NCBI GenBank assembly: GCA_047602055.1 | Contig: JASGIG010000001.1 | Span: 310,001-374,000, forward strand | Direction: 5' to 3' | Origin: JAODBQ01 sp047602055 | GTDB taxonomy: Bacteria; Actinomycetota; Acidimicrobiia; Acidimicrobiales; Ilumatobacteraceae | DNA length: 64,000 bases | Part shown: positions 43,375 through 52,594 of the stretch, piece after piece | Numbering within the stretch: the first letter of the stretch is position 1 | How the letters are laid out: every line of letters starts with the position of its first letter | The notes under the pieces: generated by a model | Databases searched by the model: none | What the model saw: the letters and a program-made list of their open reading frames with translations, nothing else | Told to the model about the DNA's origin: nothing | Program-made: the position numbers and the translations under genes

Positions 43375-44847
43375 ATGGCCGCCAAACGGGGGCGAGTGGA
43401 GATCATCGAGGTGTTGCCTGACGACGGGGCGCGCCTGGACGAGCCTGCGCCCGTCGACCTGCCGGCGCCGCGCCGGCGGCGGTGGTGGATCGCGCCGGCG
43501 GCGATCGCCGGCATCGCTGCGGTCGTGGTCGGCGCCGGCGTGCTGTCCGACAGTGGACCGTCCGACGGCAGACGACCGAGCGAGACGACCGCACTGCAAG
43601 GCGACGCCTTGGTGACACCGGCCGTGCTACCGCTCGTCCCGGCGACGCCTGCCGGGTACCGGATCGCCGGGGTCACCCGGATGGCCGCGACGCCGGCCGG
43701 CGAGGCCCGACCGGTCCGCCAGCTGTGGGCGACGCGGCCTGATGCGGCGCAGCTGTCGTCGTGGATGGAGATCACCGCGTCACCGACCGGGCTGACGTCC
43801 AACGTCGTCGGCGACCACCGCGTCGAGGTCCCGGGCGGGATCGCCGTGCTCGGCACCGCCGGCGGCAGCGACCTCACGATCACCGGTCCGCTGGCCGGCG
43901 GCGGCGAGGCCTCGATCAGCTCGTCGGGCGTCAGCCGGGCGACGCTGGTCGAGCTGCTCGGCAGCCTGCGCTTCGACGGTGCTGCCCTGCGCAGCGCCGA
44001 CACCCGCATCGGCGGGATGTTCCAACAGGTCGCAGCGGACGACGGCTCGCCGGCCGCCACCGGTGCATCGATGGTGGTCACGTACGAGGCGATCGACGGT
44101 CCGCCCGGCAAACGTGACGGCTTCACCGTGACGGTGGGCCCGGTCGTCGCCCCCTACGACGAGACGGCGCGGCGCTTCTTCCTCGACCGCCCGCAGGACA
44201 TCACCGTCGATGCCCAGCAAGCGGTCATCGGCGGCGAGCGAGGCGCCGGCGTGCAGTCGGTGTCGTTCGAACGCGCCGGCCTGCGCATCCTGGTCGCCGG
44301 CACCGCGCCGCGAGCAGTGCTGCTCGACGCCACCCAGTCCGTCCACGTCGCCACCGGCGACGAGCTGGCGTCGCTGCTGACGATCGGCCCGTCACCGGTC
44401 GACGCCACCGAGTCGTCCGGCGACGGCACCGATGCCGGCGGTGGCACTGGCGGTGGCGGTGGCGTCATCGCCGCCAGCGGCACGCTGTCGGGCGGCGAGT
44501 CGTATCGCGTCACGCTGGTGCCGTCGGGCGACGGCGTGCTGCTCGTCGACCTGACCGCCGACGGCAACACCCGCGTCGCCCGGCTCACGCCGCGCGACTC
44601 GTACATCGCCACGGTGGCGTCGCCGACGATGACCGCGCTGGTCGCCTTCGTCGGCGCCGACGTGCAGGGCGCCAGCCTGGTGGCGACGGTCGGCGACGCC
44701 GGATCGGCGACGATGCTCACGGCCGACCCGGTCGAGCTTCCGGGCGGCCGGCGCGCCGCCGCCGCCGTCGCCTTCGACCAACTGGCGCCGTACCAGGCGA
44801 GCATCCACACCACCGACGGCCAAACCCTCTCCTCCGTCGCCGGCTGA
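43375..44847 (+). CDS. Membrane-anchored protein of unknown function
   Basis: The 490-residue protein has a short cytoplasmic N-terminus, a single membrane helix (WWIAPAAIAGIAAVVVGAGVL, about residues 38-58) and a large extracytoplasmic part rich in Thr, Ala and Gly. A Gly-rich linker (DAGGGTGGGGG) separates two beta-rich halves. I recognise no catalytic motif; it may be a wall or adhesion protein. A GGAGTG palindromic repeat follows its stop. Confidence 0.7.
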   Translation: MAAKRGRVEIIEVLPDDGARLDEPAPVDLPAPRRRRWWIAPAAIAGIAAVVVGAGVLSDSGPSDGRRPSETTALQGDALVTPAVLPLVPATPAGYRIAGVTRMAATPAGEARPVRQLWATRPDAAQLSSWMEITASPTGLTSNVVGDHRVEVPGGIAVLGTAGGSDLTITGPLAGGGEASISSSGVSRATLVELLGSLRFDGAALRSADTRIGGMFQQVAADDGSPAATGASMVVTYEAIDGPPGKRDGFTVTVGPVVAPYDETARRFFLDRPQDITVDAQQAVIGGERGAGVQSVSFERAGLRILVAGTAPRAVLLDATQSVHVATGDELASLLTIGPSPVDATESSGDGTDAGGGTGGGGGVIAASGTLSGGESYRVTLVPSGDGVLLVDLTADGNTRVARLTPRDSYIATVASPTMTALVAFVGADVQGASLVATVGDAGSATMLTADPVELPGGRRAAAAVAFDQLAPYQASIHTTDGQTLSSVAG

Positions 44848-44858
44848 CAGCGTCGTCA

Positions 44859-44960
44859 TTGGAGTGCCAGCCGCGCGGTTGGAGTGCCAGCCGCGCAGTG
44901 GAGTGGCTGGCGCACACCGGGGGCGCGAGATCCGCTCCATCGCACGGCTGACACTCCAAG
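44859..44960. repeat. GGAGTG palindromic repeat element, copy 2
   Basis: Two direct copies of TTGGAGTGCCAGCCGCGC lead into a GTGGAGTGGCTGGCGC segment. After GGGGGCGCGAGATCCGCTCC comes the complementary ACGGCTGACACTCCAA. It matches the core of 7587-7704. It sits between the convergent membrane-protein and Maf genes, and its long stem could end both transcripts. Confidence 0.75.
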
Positions 44961-44968
44961 CCCACGAG

Positions 44969-45679
44969 TCAGGGGGCGACGAGGGGGACACCGAGGTTGG
45001 CGGCGAGGCGGGCGACGAGGTGCAGCGGGAGGCCGACGACGTTGCTCACGCTGCCGCGGATCCGCTCCACGAACACGCCGCCGGCGCCCTGGACGGCATA
45101 CGCCCCGGCCTTGTCGAGCGGCTCGCCGGTGCCGACGTACCAACGCAGCGCCGACTCGCCGATCGCCGTCATCGTCACGAACGTCGTGGCGACGTCGACG
45201 GCGCACGCCTCGCCGCGGCGCAGCGCCACCCCGGTGTGGACGCGGTGCGTGCGGCCGGACAGGTCGCGCAGCATCGCCACCGCGTCGTCGGCGTCGACCG
45301 GCTTGCCGAGGATCCGCCCACCGAGGTCGACCGTCGTGTCGGCGGCGATCACCAGCGCGTCGGCGCCCGGGCCGACCGCTCCCTCCGGTGTCGCGCCCGC
45401 AGGTGTGCCGCCGACCGCCGAGCCGTGGCCAGCACGGCCGAACGCCACGGCGTCGGCCTTGGCCACCGCCAGGCGACGGACGTAGGCGCGCGGGTCCTCG
45501 CCCGGCTGCGGCGTCTCGTCGATGTCGGGGACGACCACGTCGAAGCGCGCGCCGAGCAGGTCGAGCAGCTCCCGCCGGCGTGGCGACCCCGACGCCAGCA
45601 CGATCCGACCCGCCGGTGCCTCACCCGTCGGATCAGCGGCCGGCCAGTTCCGAGGCGACGGATCGGATACCGGCGTCAT
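44969..45679 (-). CDS. maf: Maf-like nucleotide pyrophosphatase
   Basis: Maf enzymes hydrolyse dTTP/UTP-type or modified nucleotides to the monophosphate. The 236-residue protein has the signature IVLASGSPRRRELLDLLGA, the catalytic region ALVIAADTTVDLGGRILGKP and GAYAVQGAGGVFVERIRGS. A Gly/Ala-rich insert lies in the middle. The ATG overlaps the stop of the Dus gene (ATGA), so the two are coupled. Confidence 0.93.
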   Translation of the reverse strand: MTPVSDPSPRNWPAADPTGEAPAGRIVLASGSPRRRELLDLLGARFDVVVPDIDETPQPGEDPRAYVRRLAVAKADAVAFGRAGHGSAVGGTPAGATPEGAVGPGADALVIAADTTVDLGGRILGKPVDADDAVAMLRDLSGRTHRVHTGVALRRGEACAVDVATTFVTMTAIGESALRWYVGTGEPLDKAGAYAVQGAGGVFVERIRGSVSNVVGLPLHLVARLAANLGVPLVAP

Positions 45680-46822
45680 CCCCCGCTGAGCGCCATCACG
45701 TCGGCATCGTCGGGCGGCGTCGCGTCGTCGGGATCGTCGAGGTAGCCGGCCGGCAGGGCGACGCGGATCGGGCCGTTGGTGTGGCCGCGGCGGATCCGCT
45801 CCCCGCCGGGCACGAGCGCCAGCGCCGGGTCGAGCGCGGCGAGCAGGTCGTCGAGCTCCATCAGCGTCGAGATGTTGCTGAACCGCCGGCGGGTCCCCCC
45901 GCCCACGGGATAGCCGGTGAGGTACCAGGACGTGTGCTTGCGGAAGTCGCGCATCGCCAGGTTCTCGCCCAGGTGGCCGGCGAGCAGCGCCGCGTGGCGA
46001 CGCATCGTCGCCGCCACCGTGCCGAGCAGCGGCGACGGCGACGGCTCGAGGCCGTTGAGCACGGCGACGAGATCGGCGAACAGCCACGGCCGGCCGAGAC
46101 AACCGCGCCCGACGACGACGCCGTCGCAGCCCGTGGAGCGCATCATCGCCAGCGCGTCGGCGGCCTCCCAGATGTCGCCGTTGCCGAGCACGGGGATCTC
46201 GGGAACGGCGTCCTTCAGCTCGCCGATCGCATCCCAGTCGGCAGCGCCGGCGTAGTGCTGCTCGGCGGTGCGGGCGTGCAGGGCGATCGCCGCGACGCCC
46301 TCCTCGGCGGCGATCCGTCCGGTGCTGCGGAACGTCAGCACGTCGTCGGTCAAGCCCTTGCGGAACTTGGCGGTGACCGGGACGCCGTACGGCGCGGCCC
46401 CGGACACGGCGGCGCGCAGGATCTCGCGCAGCAGCCGTGGCTTGGCGGGCACCGCTGCGCCGCCGCCCTTGCGGGTCACCTTCGCCGCAGGGCAGCCGAA
46501 GTTGAGGTCGACATGGTCGACCCGCCCGGCGCCGCACGACCGGCGCACGGCCTCGCCCATCAGCACCGGGTCGCTGCCGTACAGCTGGAGGCTGCGCGGC
46601 GACTCGTCCTCGTCGAAGGTGACCATCCGCTCGGTCTTGGCGTTGCCGTGGACGAGCGCCGTGGCCATCACCATCTCGTTGACGTAGACGAGACCGGGGG
46701 CGAAGCTCACGGCAGACGGTGCGGAACGGGGCGTTGGTCACCCCGGCCATCGGCGCCAGCACCACCGGGGCGACGGGCTCGATCGGGCCGATGCGGAACA
46801 CCTCGTCAACCGTACCGGTCAC
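45676..46822 (-). CDS. dusB: tRNA-dihydrouridine synthase (DusB-like), frame break
   Basis: Dus enzymes use FMN to reduce uridines in tRNA. The N-terminal stretch VVLAPMAGVTNAPFRTVCRE is in one frame; from FAPGLVYVNEMVMATAL on, the protein continues one base away. One extra base near 46709 explains it, giving about 381 residues. The catalytic Cys is in LNFGCPAAKVTRKGGG, and the FMN phosphate region is GNGDIWEAADALAMM and CDGVVVGRGCLGRPW. The broken form alone would lack the first flavin contacts. Confidence 0.87.
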
Positions 46823-47034
46823 CGTCCGCCGTCGACCGGTGACTTCGTCGACAGCCAGTCACCAGACGGTCCGTGGATTCGCGGATCCGGCGTCTCGGCG
46901 CGCGACAGGTCCGGCGTTCTTGTCAGTGCCTGACCGGAACCAGTCCGGTCGGAAGCTGACAGGGTCGCGCCCGACGGACCGACGCTCGGGCGTCACCGAC
47001 GGCCCGAGCGACAACGGCGGACGCAGCGCGACCG
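46823..47034. promoter_or_regulatory. Intergenic region between tsaD and dusB
   Basis: About 210 bases without a gene, between the end of tsaD and the start of dusB. It should carry the promoter of the dusB-maf pair and the end of the tsa transcript. A GACCGG-AACCAGT-CCGGTC hairpin (about 46931-46950) is the only clear structure. Confidence 0.4.
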
Positions 47035-48054
47035 TCAGGGTTCGAAGGCGAGGCGCAGCGCTGGGACGGCGCCGGCGTCGAGCGGGGTCGGGCCGTCGCT
47101 GCGCAGGCGATACCAGCCGGCGGCGGCGATCATCGCCGCGTTGTCGGTGCACATCGCCCGGCTCGGCACGAGCACCCGCCGACCGACCTCGTCCGCCGCC
47201 GCGGCGAACCGCGACCGCAGCAGCGAGTTCGCCGCCACGCCACCACCGAGCACCATCGCCGTCGCCCCGACGGATTCGGCTGCCTTGCGCGCCTTGTGCA
47301 CGAGCACGTCGACCACCGCGGCCTGGAACGAGGCAGCGACGTCCTCGGCGGACACCTCGGGGTGCTTGCGGACGTGGTTGACGACGGCCGTCTTCAACCC
47401 GCTGAAGCTGACGTCGAGGCCGTCGTGGAGCATCGCCCGCGGGAAGCGGATCGCCTCCGGGTCGCCGTGCTCGGCGGCAGCGTCGATCGCCGGCCCGCCC
47501 GGGTAGCCGAGGTCGAGGAACCGGGCGACCTTGTCGAACGCCTCGCCGGCGGCGTCGTCGATCGTCTGGCCGAGCAGCCGGTAGCGGCCGTGGCCGCGCA
47601 TCTCGACGAGCATCGTGTGCCCACCGGAGACGATCAGGGCGACGAGCGGGAACGTCAGCTCGGGGTCCTCCAGCAGCGCGGCGTAGAGGTGCGCCTCGTG
47701 GTGGTTGACGCCGACGAACGGCACGTCCCACGTCAGCGCCAGCGCCTTGGCCGCCGACACGCCGACGAGGAGCGCCCCGATCAGCCCGGGCCCGATCGTG
47801 CAGGCGACCGCCCCGATCCCGCCGTCGGTCACGCCGGCCTCGACGATCGCCCGCGCCGTCACCGGGTTGAGCAGGTCGAGATGGGCGCGGGAGGCGACCT
47901 CGGGGACGACGCCGCCGTACTGGGCGTGCAGGTCGACCTGCGTGCTGACGACGCTCGACAGCACGTCGCGCCCGCCGCGCACGAGCGCCGCGGCGGTCTC
48001 GTCGCAGCTCGTCTCGATCCCGAGGATCACCGTCTCCACGTCGACGTTCGTCAT
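47035..48054 (-). CDS. tsaD: tRNA threonylcarbamoyltransferase catalytic subunit TsaD
   Basis: TsaD transfers threonylcarbamoyl to A37 of ANN-decoding tRNAs together with TsaB and TsaE. The 339-residue protein is complete: ILGIETSCDETAAALV, the metal-binding HHEAHLYAALLE pair of His, the IVSGGHTMLVE motif, YPGGPAIDAAAEHG and VLGGGVAANSLLR. The ATG overlaps the stop of rimI (ATGA). Confidence 0.96.
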   Translation of the reverse strand: MTNVDVETVILGIETSCDETAAALVRGGRDVLSSVVSTQVDLHAQYGGVVPEVASRAHLDLLNPVTARAIVEAGVTDGGIGAVACTIGPGLIGALLVGVSAAKALALTWDVPFVGVNHHEAHLYAALLEDPELTFPLVALIVSGGHTMLVEMRGHGRYRLLGQTIDDAAGEAFDKVARFLDLGYPGGPAIDAAAEHGDPEAIRFPRAMLHDGLDVSFSGLKTAVVNHVRKHPEVSAEDVAASFQAAVVDVLVHKARKAAESVGATAMVLGGGVAANSLLRSRFAAAADEVGRRVLVPSRAMCTDNAAMIAAAGWYRLRSDGPTPLDAGAVPALRLAFEP

Positions 48055-48599
48055 CGTTCGATGTCCGGACACAGTTCGCGCAGGCGATCCCGGTAGGCGT
48101 CGTTGTCGATCTCGTTGCACCACATGACGATGGCGTCGTCGGTGTTCTCGTAGTAGCGCTGGCGGATCCCGGCGGGCACGAAGCCGAACCGCCGGTACAG
48201 CTCCTGGGCGCCGGTGTTGGTGACCCGCACCTCCAGCGTCAGCGCCTGGCAGCGGCGGTCGAGCGCGCTCCACGCGAGCTCGGCGAGCAGCCGGGTGGCG
48301 ACGCCGTGGCGGTGCTGCGCGGGAGCGACGGCGATGTTCGTCACGTGGGCGTCGTCGACGACGTACATCAGCCCGGCATAGCCGACGAGCGCGCCACCGC
48401 GCCGGGCGACGAGGTACGTGCGCTCGCCGCGCCTGGCCATCTCCAACTCGCCGGTGAACGTCGCCTCCGTCCACGGCTTCGGATACGACACTCGCTCGAT
48501 CGGCATGACGTCGTCGACGTGGCGCTTGCGCATCGGTTCGACGACGAGCCCGTCGCCGTCGTCGCCGGAGCGGCGCAGCAGGCGCGACAGCATGCTCAT
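48051..48599 (-). CDS. rimI: Ribosomal protein S18-alanine N-acetyltransferase (RimI-like)
   Basis: The 182-residue GNAT has the RimI features VVEPMRKRHVDDVMPIERVS with YPKPWTEATFTGEL, the acetyl-CoA loop HRHGVATRLLAELAW, and LEVRVTNTGAQELYRRFGF ahead of the RYYENTDDAIVMW ending. Its location between tsaB and tsaD is the standard one. The ATG overlaps the tsaB stop. Confidence 0.93.
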   Translation of the reverse strand: MSMLSRLLRRSGDDGDGLVVEPMRKRHVDDVMPIERVSYPKPWTEATFTGELEMARRGERTYLVARRGGALVGYAGLMYVVDDAHVTNIAVAPAQHRHGVATRLLAELAWSALDRRCQALTLEVRVTNTGAQELYRRFGFVPAGIRQRYYENTDDAIVMWCNEIDNDAYRDRLRELCPDIER

Positions 48600-49318
48600 G
48601 GGCGCGTGCTCCGGCTCCGTGCCGCCGAGTCGCGCGTCGACCAGTTGATCTGCGCGTCGGGGGCGCGCAGGTACATCGGCTGCACCTCCCACGGGTTGAC
48701 CCACTCCTCGCGCAGCGCCCGGGCGTGGGCGAGCTGGACGAGCGGTGCGGCCGACGGGTGGGCGAGGAACTGGTCGGCGACCTCGCCGCCGGCGTCGACG
48801 AGCAACCGCTCCCGATGGCGCAGCGCACCGTCGCCGGCGAACAGCGGATCGAGGCGGCGGGCGACGACGTCGGCGACGACCTCGTCGATCGAGCCAACCG
48901 CCGGCTCGGCGACGCGCTGCACGCCGCCGGGCACCGGGCGGTAGATGCTCCAGAACACCTCGTCCTTGCGGGCGTCGATCACCGCGACGATCGGCCGTAC
49001 ACCGTGGCGCAGCGGGAACGCCAACAGGTCGAGCGAGCTGATCCCGATCATCGGCAGCCGCCGCGCCTGGGCGATCGCCTTCGCCGCGGCCAGGCCGACG
49101 CGCATCCCGGTGAACAGCCCCGGGCCGACGTCGACGGCGACGAGGCCGATCTCGTCGAGCTCGATCTGCGCCTGACGGCAGACGAGCTCGATCGCCGGCG
49201 TCAGCGTCTCCGCGTGGCGCCGGCCGCGGCACACCTCGAACAGGCCGATGACGCCCTCGTGGCCGCCGATCGCCACGCTGACCTGCGCGGTGGCCGTCTC
49301 GATGCCGAGGATCAGCAC
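48596..49318 (-). CDS. tsaB: tRNA threonylcarbamoyladenosine biosynthesis protein TsaB
   Basis: TsaB is the non-catalytic partner of TsaD, sharing its fold but without the metal site. The 240-residue protein begins VLILGIETATAQVSVAIGGH and contains GPGLFTGMRVGLAAAKAIAQ, the family hallmark. I chose the GTG at 49318, which lies just before the tsaE stop; an ATG further upstream would add a Gly-rich stretch read from inside tsaE. Confidence 0.93.
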   Translation of the reverse strand: MLILGIETATAQVSVAIGGHEGVIGLFEVCRGRRHAETLTPAIELVCRQAQIELDEIGLVAVDVGPGLFTGMRVGLAAAKAIAQARRLPMIGISSLDLLAFPLRHGVRPIVAVIDARKDEVFWSIYRPVPGGVQRVAEPAVGSIDEVVADVVARRLDPLFAGDGALRHRERLLVDAGGEVADQFLAHPSAAPLVQLAHARALREEWVNPWEVQPMYLRAPDAQINWSTRDSAARSRSTRP

Positions 49319-49803
49319 GACGCCGCCACCGCCGCCGCCACCGCTCGCTCGAGCTGCTCCCATCGCGCCGCCCACGCCGGCCCCGTGGCGTGGAACGTGA
49401 CGATGCGCGACTCGACGTCGTCGTCGACCGGATCCAAGCGCACGCTCAGATGGTCGCCGAACGCGCCGTCGACGACGTCACCCCACTCGACCACGACGAT
49501 GCCACGGTCGTCGGCGAGCTCGCCGAGGGCGAGGTCGTCGAGCTCGTACTGGGTGCCGAGGCGGTACAGGTCGGCGTGATGGAACGTGAGGTCGTCGAGC
49601 GGGTAGCTGTGCACGAGGTTGAACGTCGGCGACGTGATCGGCTGGCCGACGCCGAGCGCAGCACCGAACCCCTGGGCGAACGCGGTCTTGCCGGCGCCCA
49701 TCTCCCCGGCGAGGACGACGATGTCCCCGCGGCGCGCCAGCCCAGCCAGCGCGGCCGCGACGGCGTGCGTGGCCGCTGGCGACGAGGTCCGCACCTGCAA
49801 CAT
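49312..49803 (-). CDS. tsaE: tRNA threonylcarbamoyladenosine biosynthesis ATPase TsaE
   Basis: The 163-residue protein is the small P-loop ATPase of the TsaBDE complex: VLAGEMGAGKTAFAQGFGAA (Walker A), ITSPTFNLVHSY and the Walker B-like VVVEWGDVV. The ATG is at 49803. An insertion-element remnant ends only 11 bases before this start, so the native promoter or the link to alr has been replaced by element sequence. Confidence 0.94.
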   Translation of the reverse strand: MLQVRTSSPAATHAVAAALAGLARRGDIVVLAGEMGAGKTAFAQGFGAALGVGQPITSPTFNLVHSYPLDDLTFHHADLYRLGTQYELDDLALGELADDRGIVVVEWGDVVDGAFGDHLSVRLDPVDDDVESRIVTFHATGPAWAARWEQLERAVAAAVAASC

Positions 49804-49814
49804 CGTCGGAGAAC

Positions 49815-51051
49815 CGTAGCTACTTCGCCCTGAAGAAGTAGTTGGCCAGGGTCGGTGACTGGCTTGGTTGCGGGTCTGTCCGGCGTGTTCGGTTCCGTGT
49901 TCGACTCGGGTCCGGGGGTTGTTCAGTTGGCGTCCATGAGGGTGGCGATCTTGGTGAGGTTGTGGTTGAAGATGCCGTGGCCGCACCAGGTTCTGGCTCC
50001 GTCGAGGCCGGTGTAGCGGGTTCGGTTGAGCCCGAAGTCTCGTTTGGCGCAGCTGATCCGCCCTTTGGCCCACTTCGCATCCGGTGCGCCATCGGATCGT
50101 CTTGCGGAACGCGCGGCGGTTCTCGACTTGTCGGCGGGCGGCGTTCGGGCGGCCTTTGCGGGGCACGGCGACGTAGCGGACACCGGCGGCGTGCAGGGCG
50201 TCGTCGACACCGGCTTCGCCGTAGCCGCGGTCGGCGGTGACAGCTCGTGGGGCACTCCCGACACGTTGTCCGATGCGCTGGATCGCGAGTTCCAGCATCG
50301 GCGCGCCGGGTGGGTTGCCCTGTTCGATGTCGTGGTCAACGATCACCCGTCTTCGTTGTCGACGAGTTGCGCCTTGCAGCCGAACTCGACTGGGCGACCG
50401 AGGCGTCCCTTGGCGATCGGGCGGGCATCAACATCGTGCAACGACACCACCCGAGTCGCTCCTGGGGCATGTCGCCAGCGACGAGTCCGACGGATACGCC
50501 ACGTTCGCTTCGACCACCGTGGTGTCGGCCCGCACCCGGTTGGTCGTCAACACCCGGGCCTCGTGCGCCTTGGCCAGCAACGCCCCGTTCAACGCGTCGA
50601 CCGCCCGCTGGCCGCAGCGGGTCGTGATCTCCATCAACGTCGTCGGGTGCGGCACCCGACCACCGAGCGGGATCCGACAGAACCGCTGCCACGTGATCGA
50701 GTCCGTGACCTCCCGGCACAGCGTCTCGAACCCGAGCCGGTACCGGTACTTCAAGAACATCAACCGCAGATACGTCTCGATCGGGATCGACGGCCGACCG
50801 TGCGTCGGGTGGAAGCACGGCGCGAACGCAACGAAGAACCGCTCGTCATCGAGAAGCCGATCGACCCGCGCCAGCTCGGCCGGCATCACCAGCGCCTCCG
50901 CCGGCAACACGCTATCCCACGACGTCGCCTGACCGCCCACCGCTCGCAACGTCGATGGCTCCAATCCGGAGTACCAGTACGGGTTGGAGCCATCGCACCG
51001 AACACACGTGCGGTCCCGAGGACCGACCATCTCAAGGGCGAAGCAACTACG
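49815..51051 (-). mobile_element. IS5-like (DUF772-type) insertion element, decayed
   Basis: The element is framed by 16-bp inverted repeats, CGTAGCTACTTCGCCC at 49815-49830 and GGGCGAAGCAACTACG at 51036-51051, with two mismatches. It contains pieces of one minus-strand transposase in several frames and is shorter than a complete member would be. It lies between alr and tsaE, splitting an operon-like row. I cannot assign the exact IS family from memory. Confidence 0.8.
49923..50958 (-). pseudogene. DUF772-type transposase with deletion and frameshifts
   Basis: The N-terminal part (MPAELARVDRLLDDERFF, RPSIPIETYLRLMFLKYRYR, RVRADTTVVEANVAYPSDSS) is in one frame. A jump then goes to VSLHDVDARPIAKGRLGRPV, where roughly 100 or more residues of the usual middle are missing. 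One base is lost at NEDG/VIVDHD, and the catalytic region DRGYGEAGVDDALHAAGV follows. A further shift lies near GRISCAKRDFGLNRTRYTGL before the end at ATLMDAN. It cannot encode an active transposase. Confidence 0.85.
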
Positions 51052-51186
51052 AGTCCCCCATCGGCGCGCTCCCACCCTCGGTCGCCGGACCCGGCCACCC
51101 GACCGCAGCGGGGACGTGTGCACCAGATCTGCCCAGACGTGAGCCGGAATGAGCCATGCGACCCCGACCCACCGCGCGGCCAGGAC

Positions 51187-51260
51187 GGCGAGCACCGAAG
51201 CGCAGCGGGGGCAGCGAGCACGGCAGGCGAAGGGAGCAGCTCCGCTGCGACCGAAGCACG
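51187..51260 (+). repeat. 74-nt dispersed repeat, copy 3
   Basis: This copy matches those at 1445-1518 and 29782-29855 over their full length (AAGCGCAGCGGGGGCAGCGA, GAGCACGGCAGGCGAAGGGA, CGACCGAAGCACG) and shows the internal stem best (CGCAGCGG with CCGCTGCG). It ends one base before the alr stop codon. Confidence 0.85.
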
Positions 51261-51261
51261 A

Positions 51262-52374
51262 TCAGGAGTACAACCGCTCGATGCGCGCGGAGATGCCGCA
51301 GACGATCTCGTAGGCGATCGTGTCGAGGCGGTCGGCCCAGTCGGTGGCGGTGATCCGCTCGTCGCCCTGCTCGCCGATCAGCACGGCATGGTCGCCGACC
51401 GCCACCGGGTCGTCGCCGCAGTCGACCATCAGCTGATCCATCGTGATCGCCCCGACGATCGGGCGACGCTTGCCACCGAGCAGCACCTCGCCACCGACGG
51501 CGTGGAGGCAACGGGGCACGCCGTCGGCGTAGCCGATCGGCAACGTGGCGATGTTCGCCGGGGCGTCGAGCGTGTGGCGCAGCCCGTAGGAGATGCCGGC
51601 ACCGACGGGCATCCGCTTGACGAACGACACCCGGGCGTGCAGCGACAGTGCCGGGCGCAGCGCCGCAGCGAGGTGGTCGACCCCGGCGCCGGGCGACAGG
51701 CCGTACACGGCGATGCCGGCACGGACGAACGACGCCCGTGCCGCCGGGTGGGCGAGCCCGCCGGCGGAGTTGGCGGTGTGGATCTCCTCGACGACGACGC
51801 CGGCCGCGCCCATCTCGGCCAGGACCCGCCCGAACACCGCGAGCTGGCCGGCGGTGTAGTCGTGCGCCGGATCGTCGGCGACGGCAAGGTGGGTGAGCAC
51901 CCCGACCAGGCGGGTGGCCGGGCAACGGGTGATCGCCGCAGCCAACGCCGGTGCGTCGCGGACGCTGGCACCGACGCGGTGCATCCCGGTGTCGATCTTC
52001 AGGTGGACTGGATGGTCCCGCGCACCGGCGGCGACGAGCGCGTCGAGCTGCGCCGGCGAGTAGACGGTCAGCTCCAACTCGTCGCGCACGGCGTGAGGGA
52101 GCAGCTCGGGCGGCTGCTCACTGAGCACGAGGATCCGCCCGCCGATGCCGGCGGCGCGCAGCTCGCTGCCCTCCTGCATCAGCGCGACGCACAGTCCCGC
52201 TGCGCCGGCGCCGAGCGCGACACGGGCGATGGGGATCGCCCCGTGCCCGTAGCCGTTGGCCTTGACGACGGCCCAGACCACGCTCGGGGCGACCGCGGCC
52301 CGCAGCGTCTCGACGTTGTGAGCGATCGCCCCGAGATCGACCTCCGCCCACGCCCACCGCCCCGTCCCCGTCAC
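51262..52374 (-). CDS. alr: Alanine racemase
   Basis: Alr supplies D-alanine for peptidoglycan. The 370-residue protein has the PLP-Lys motif VVKANGYGHGAIP (Lys near residue 38), the active-site region HLKIDTGMHRVG and the second-base segment SYGLRHTLDAPANIATLPIGYADG with its catalytic Tyr. The GTG start lies in the first unit of a 73-bp direct repeat. The gene is complete and unbroken. Confidence 0.95.
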   Translation of the reverse strand: MTGTGRWAWAEVDLGAIAHNVETLRAAVAPSVVWAVVKANGYGHGAIPIARVALGAGAAGLCVALMQEGSELRAAGIGGRILVLSEQPPELLPHAVRDELELTVYSPAQLDALVAAGARDHPVHLKIDTGMHRVGASVRDAPALAAAITRCPATRLVGVLTHLAVADDPAHDYTAGQLAVFGRVLAEMGAAGVVVEEIHTANSAGGLAHPAARASFVRAGIAVYGLSPGAGVDHLAAALRPALSLHARVSFVKRMPVGAGISYGLRHTLDAPANIATLPIGYADGVPRCLHAVGGEVLLGGKRRPIVGAITMDQLMVDCGDDPVAVGDHAVLIGEQGDERITATDWADRLDTIAYEIVCGISARIERLYS

Positions 52375-52571
52375 AGCCCCAGCTCCCCGGTTCGTGCCAG
52401 CACACGAACCGACACGTGCATCGGTGCGCTGACACAGATCTCGACGGGGCGCATCACAGACCGAAACCCTGCATCACGCCCCCGGCACCGCGGCCGGATC
52501 ACAGCCCCAGCTCCCCGGTTCGCGTCAGCACACGAACCGACACGTACATCGGTGCGCTGACACAGGTCTCG
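52371..52571. repeat. 73-bp direct repeat pair, 128-bp period, between nnr and alr
   Basis: Units at 52371-52443 and 52499-52571 differ at four positions. Unit 1 folds into a perfect hairpin, CGGTTCGTG-ccagca-CACGAACCG at 52388-52411; in unit 2 the left arm has changed. The duplication covers the upstream region of alr, up to and including its GTG codon. Confidence 0.85.
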
Positions 52572-52594
52572 GCGACGAGCCTGACGGCGGTTCA

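Noticed and set aside
50959..51195. N-terminal extension of the IS5-like transposase (MLAVLAARWVGV...)
   Set aside because: It runs past the right terminal inverted repeat and has Arg/Trp-rich content unlike the family.
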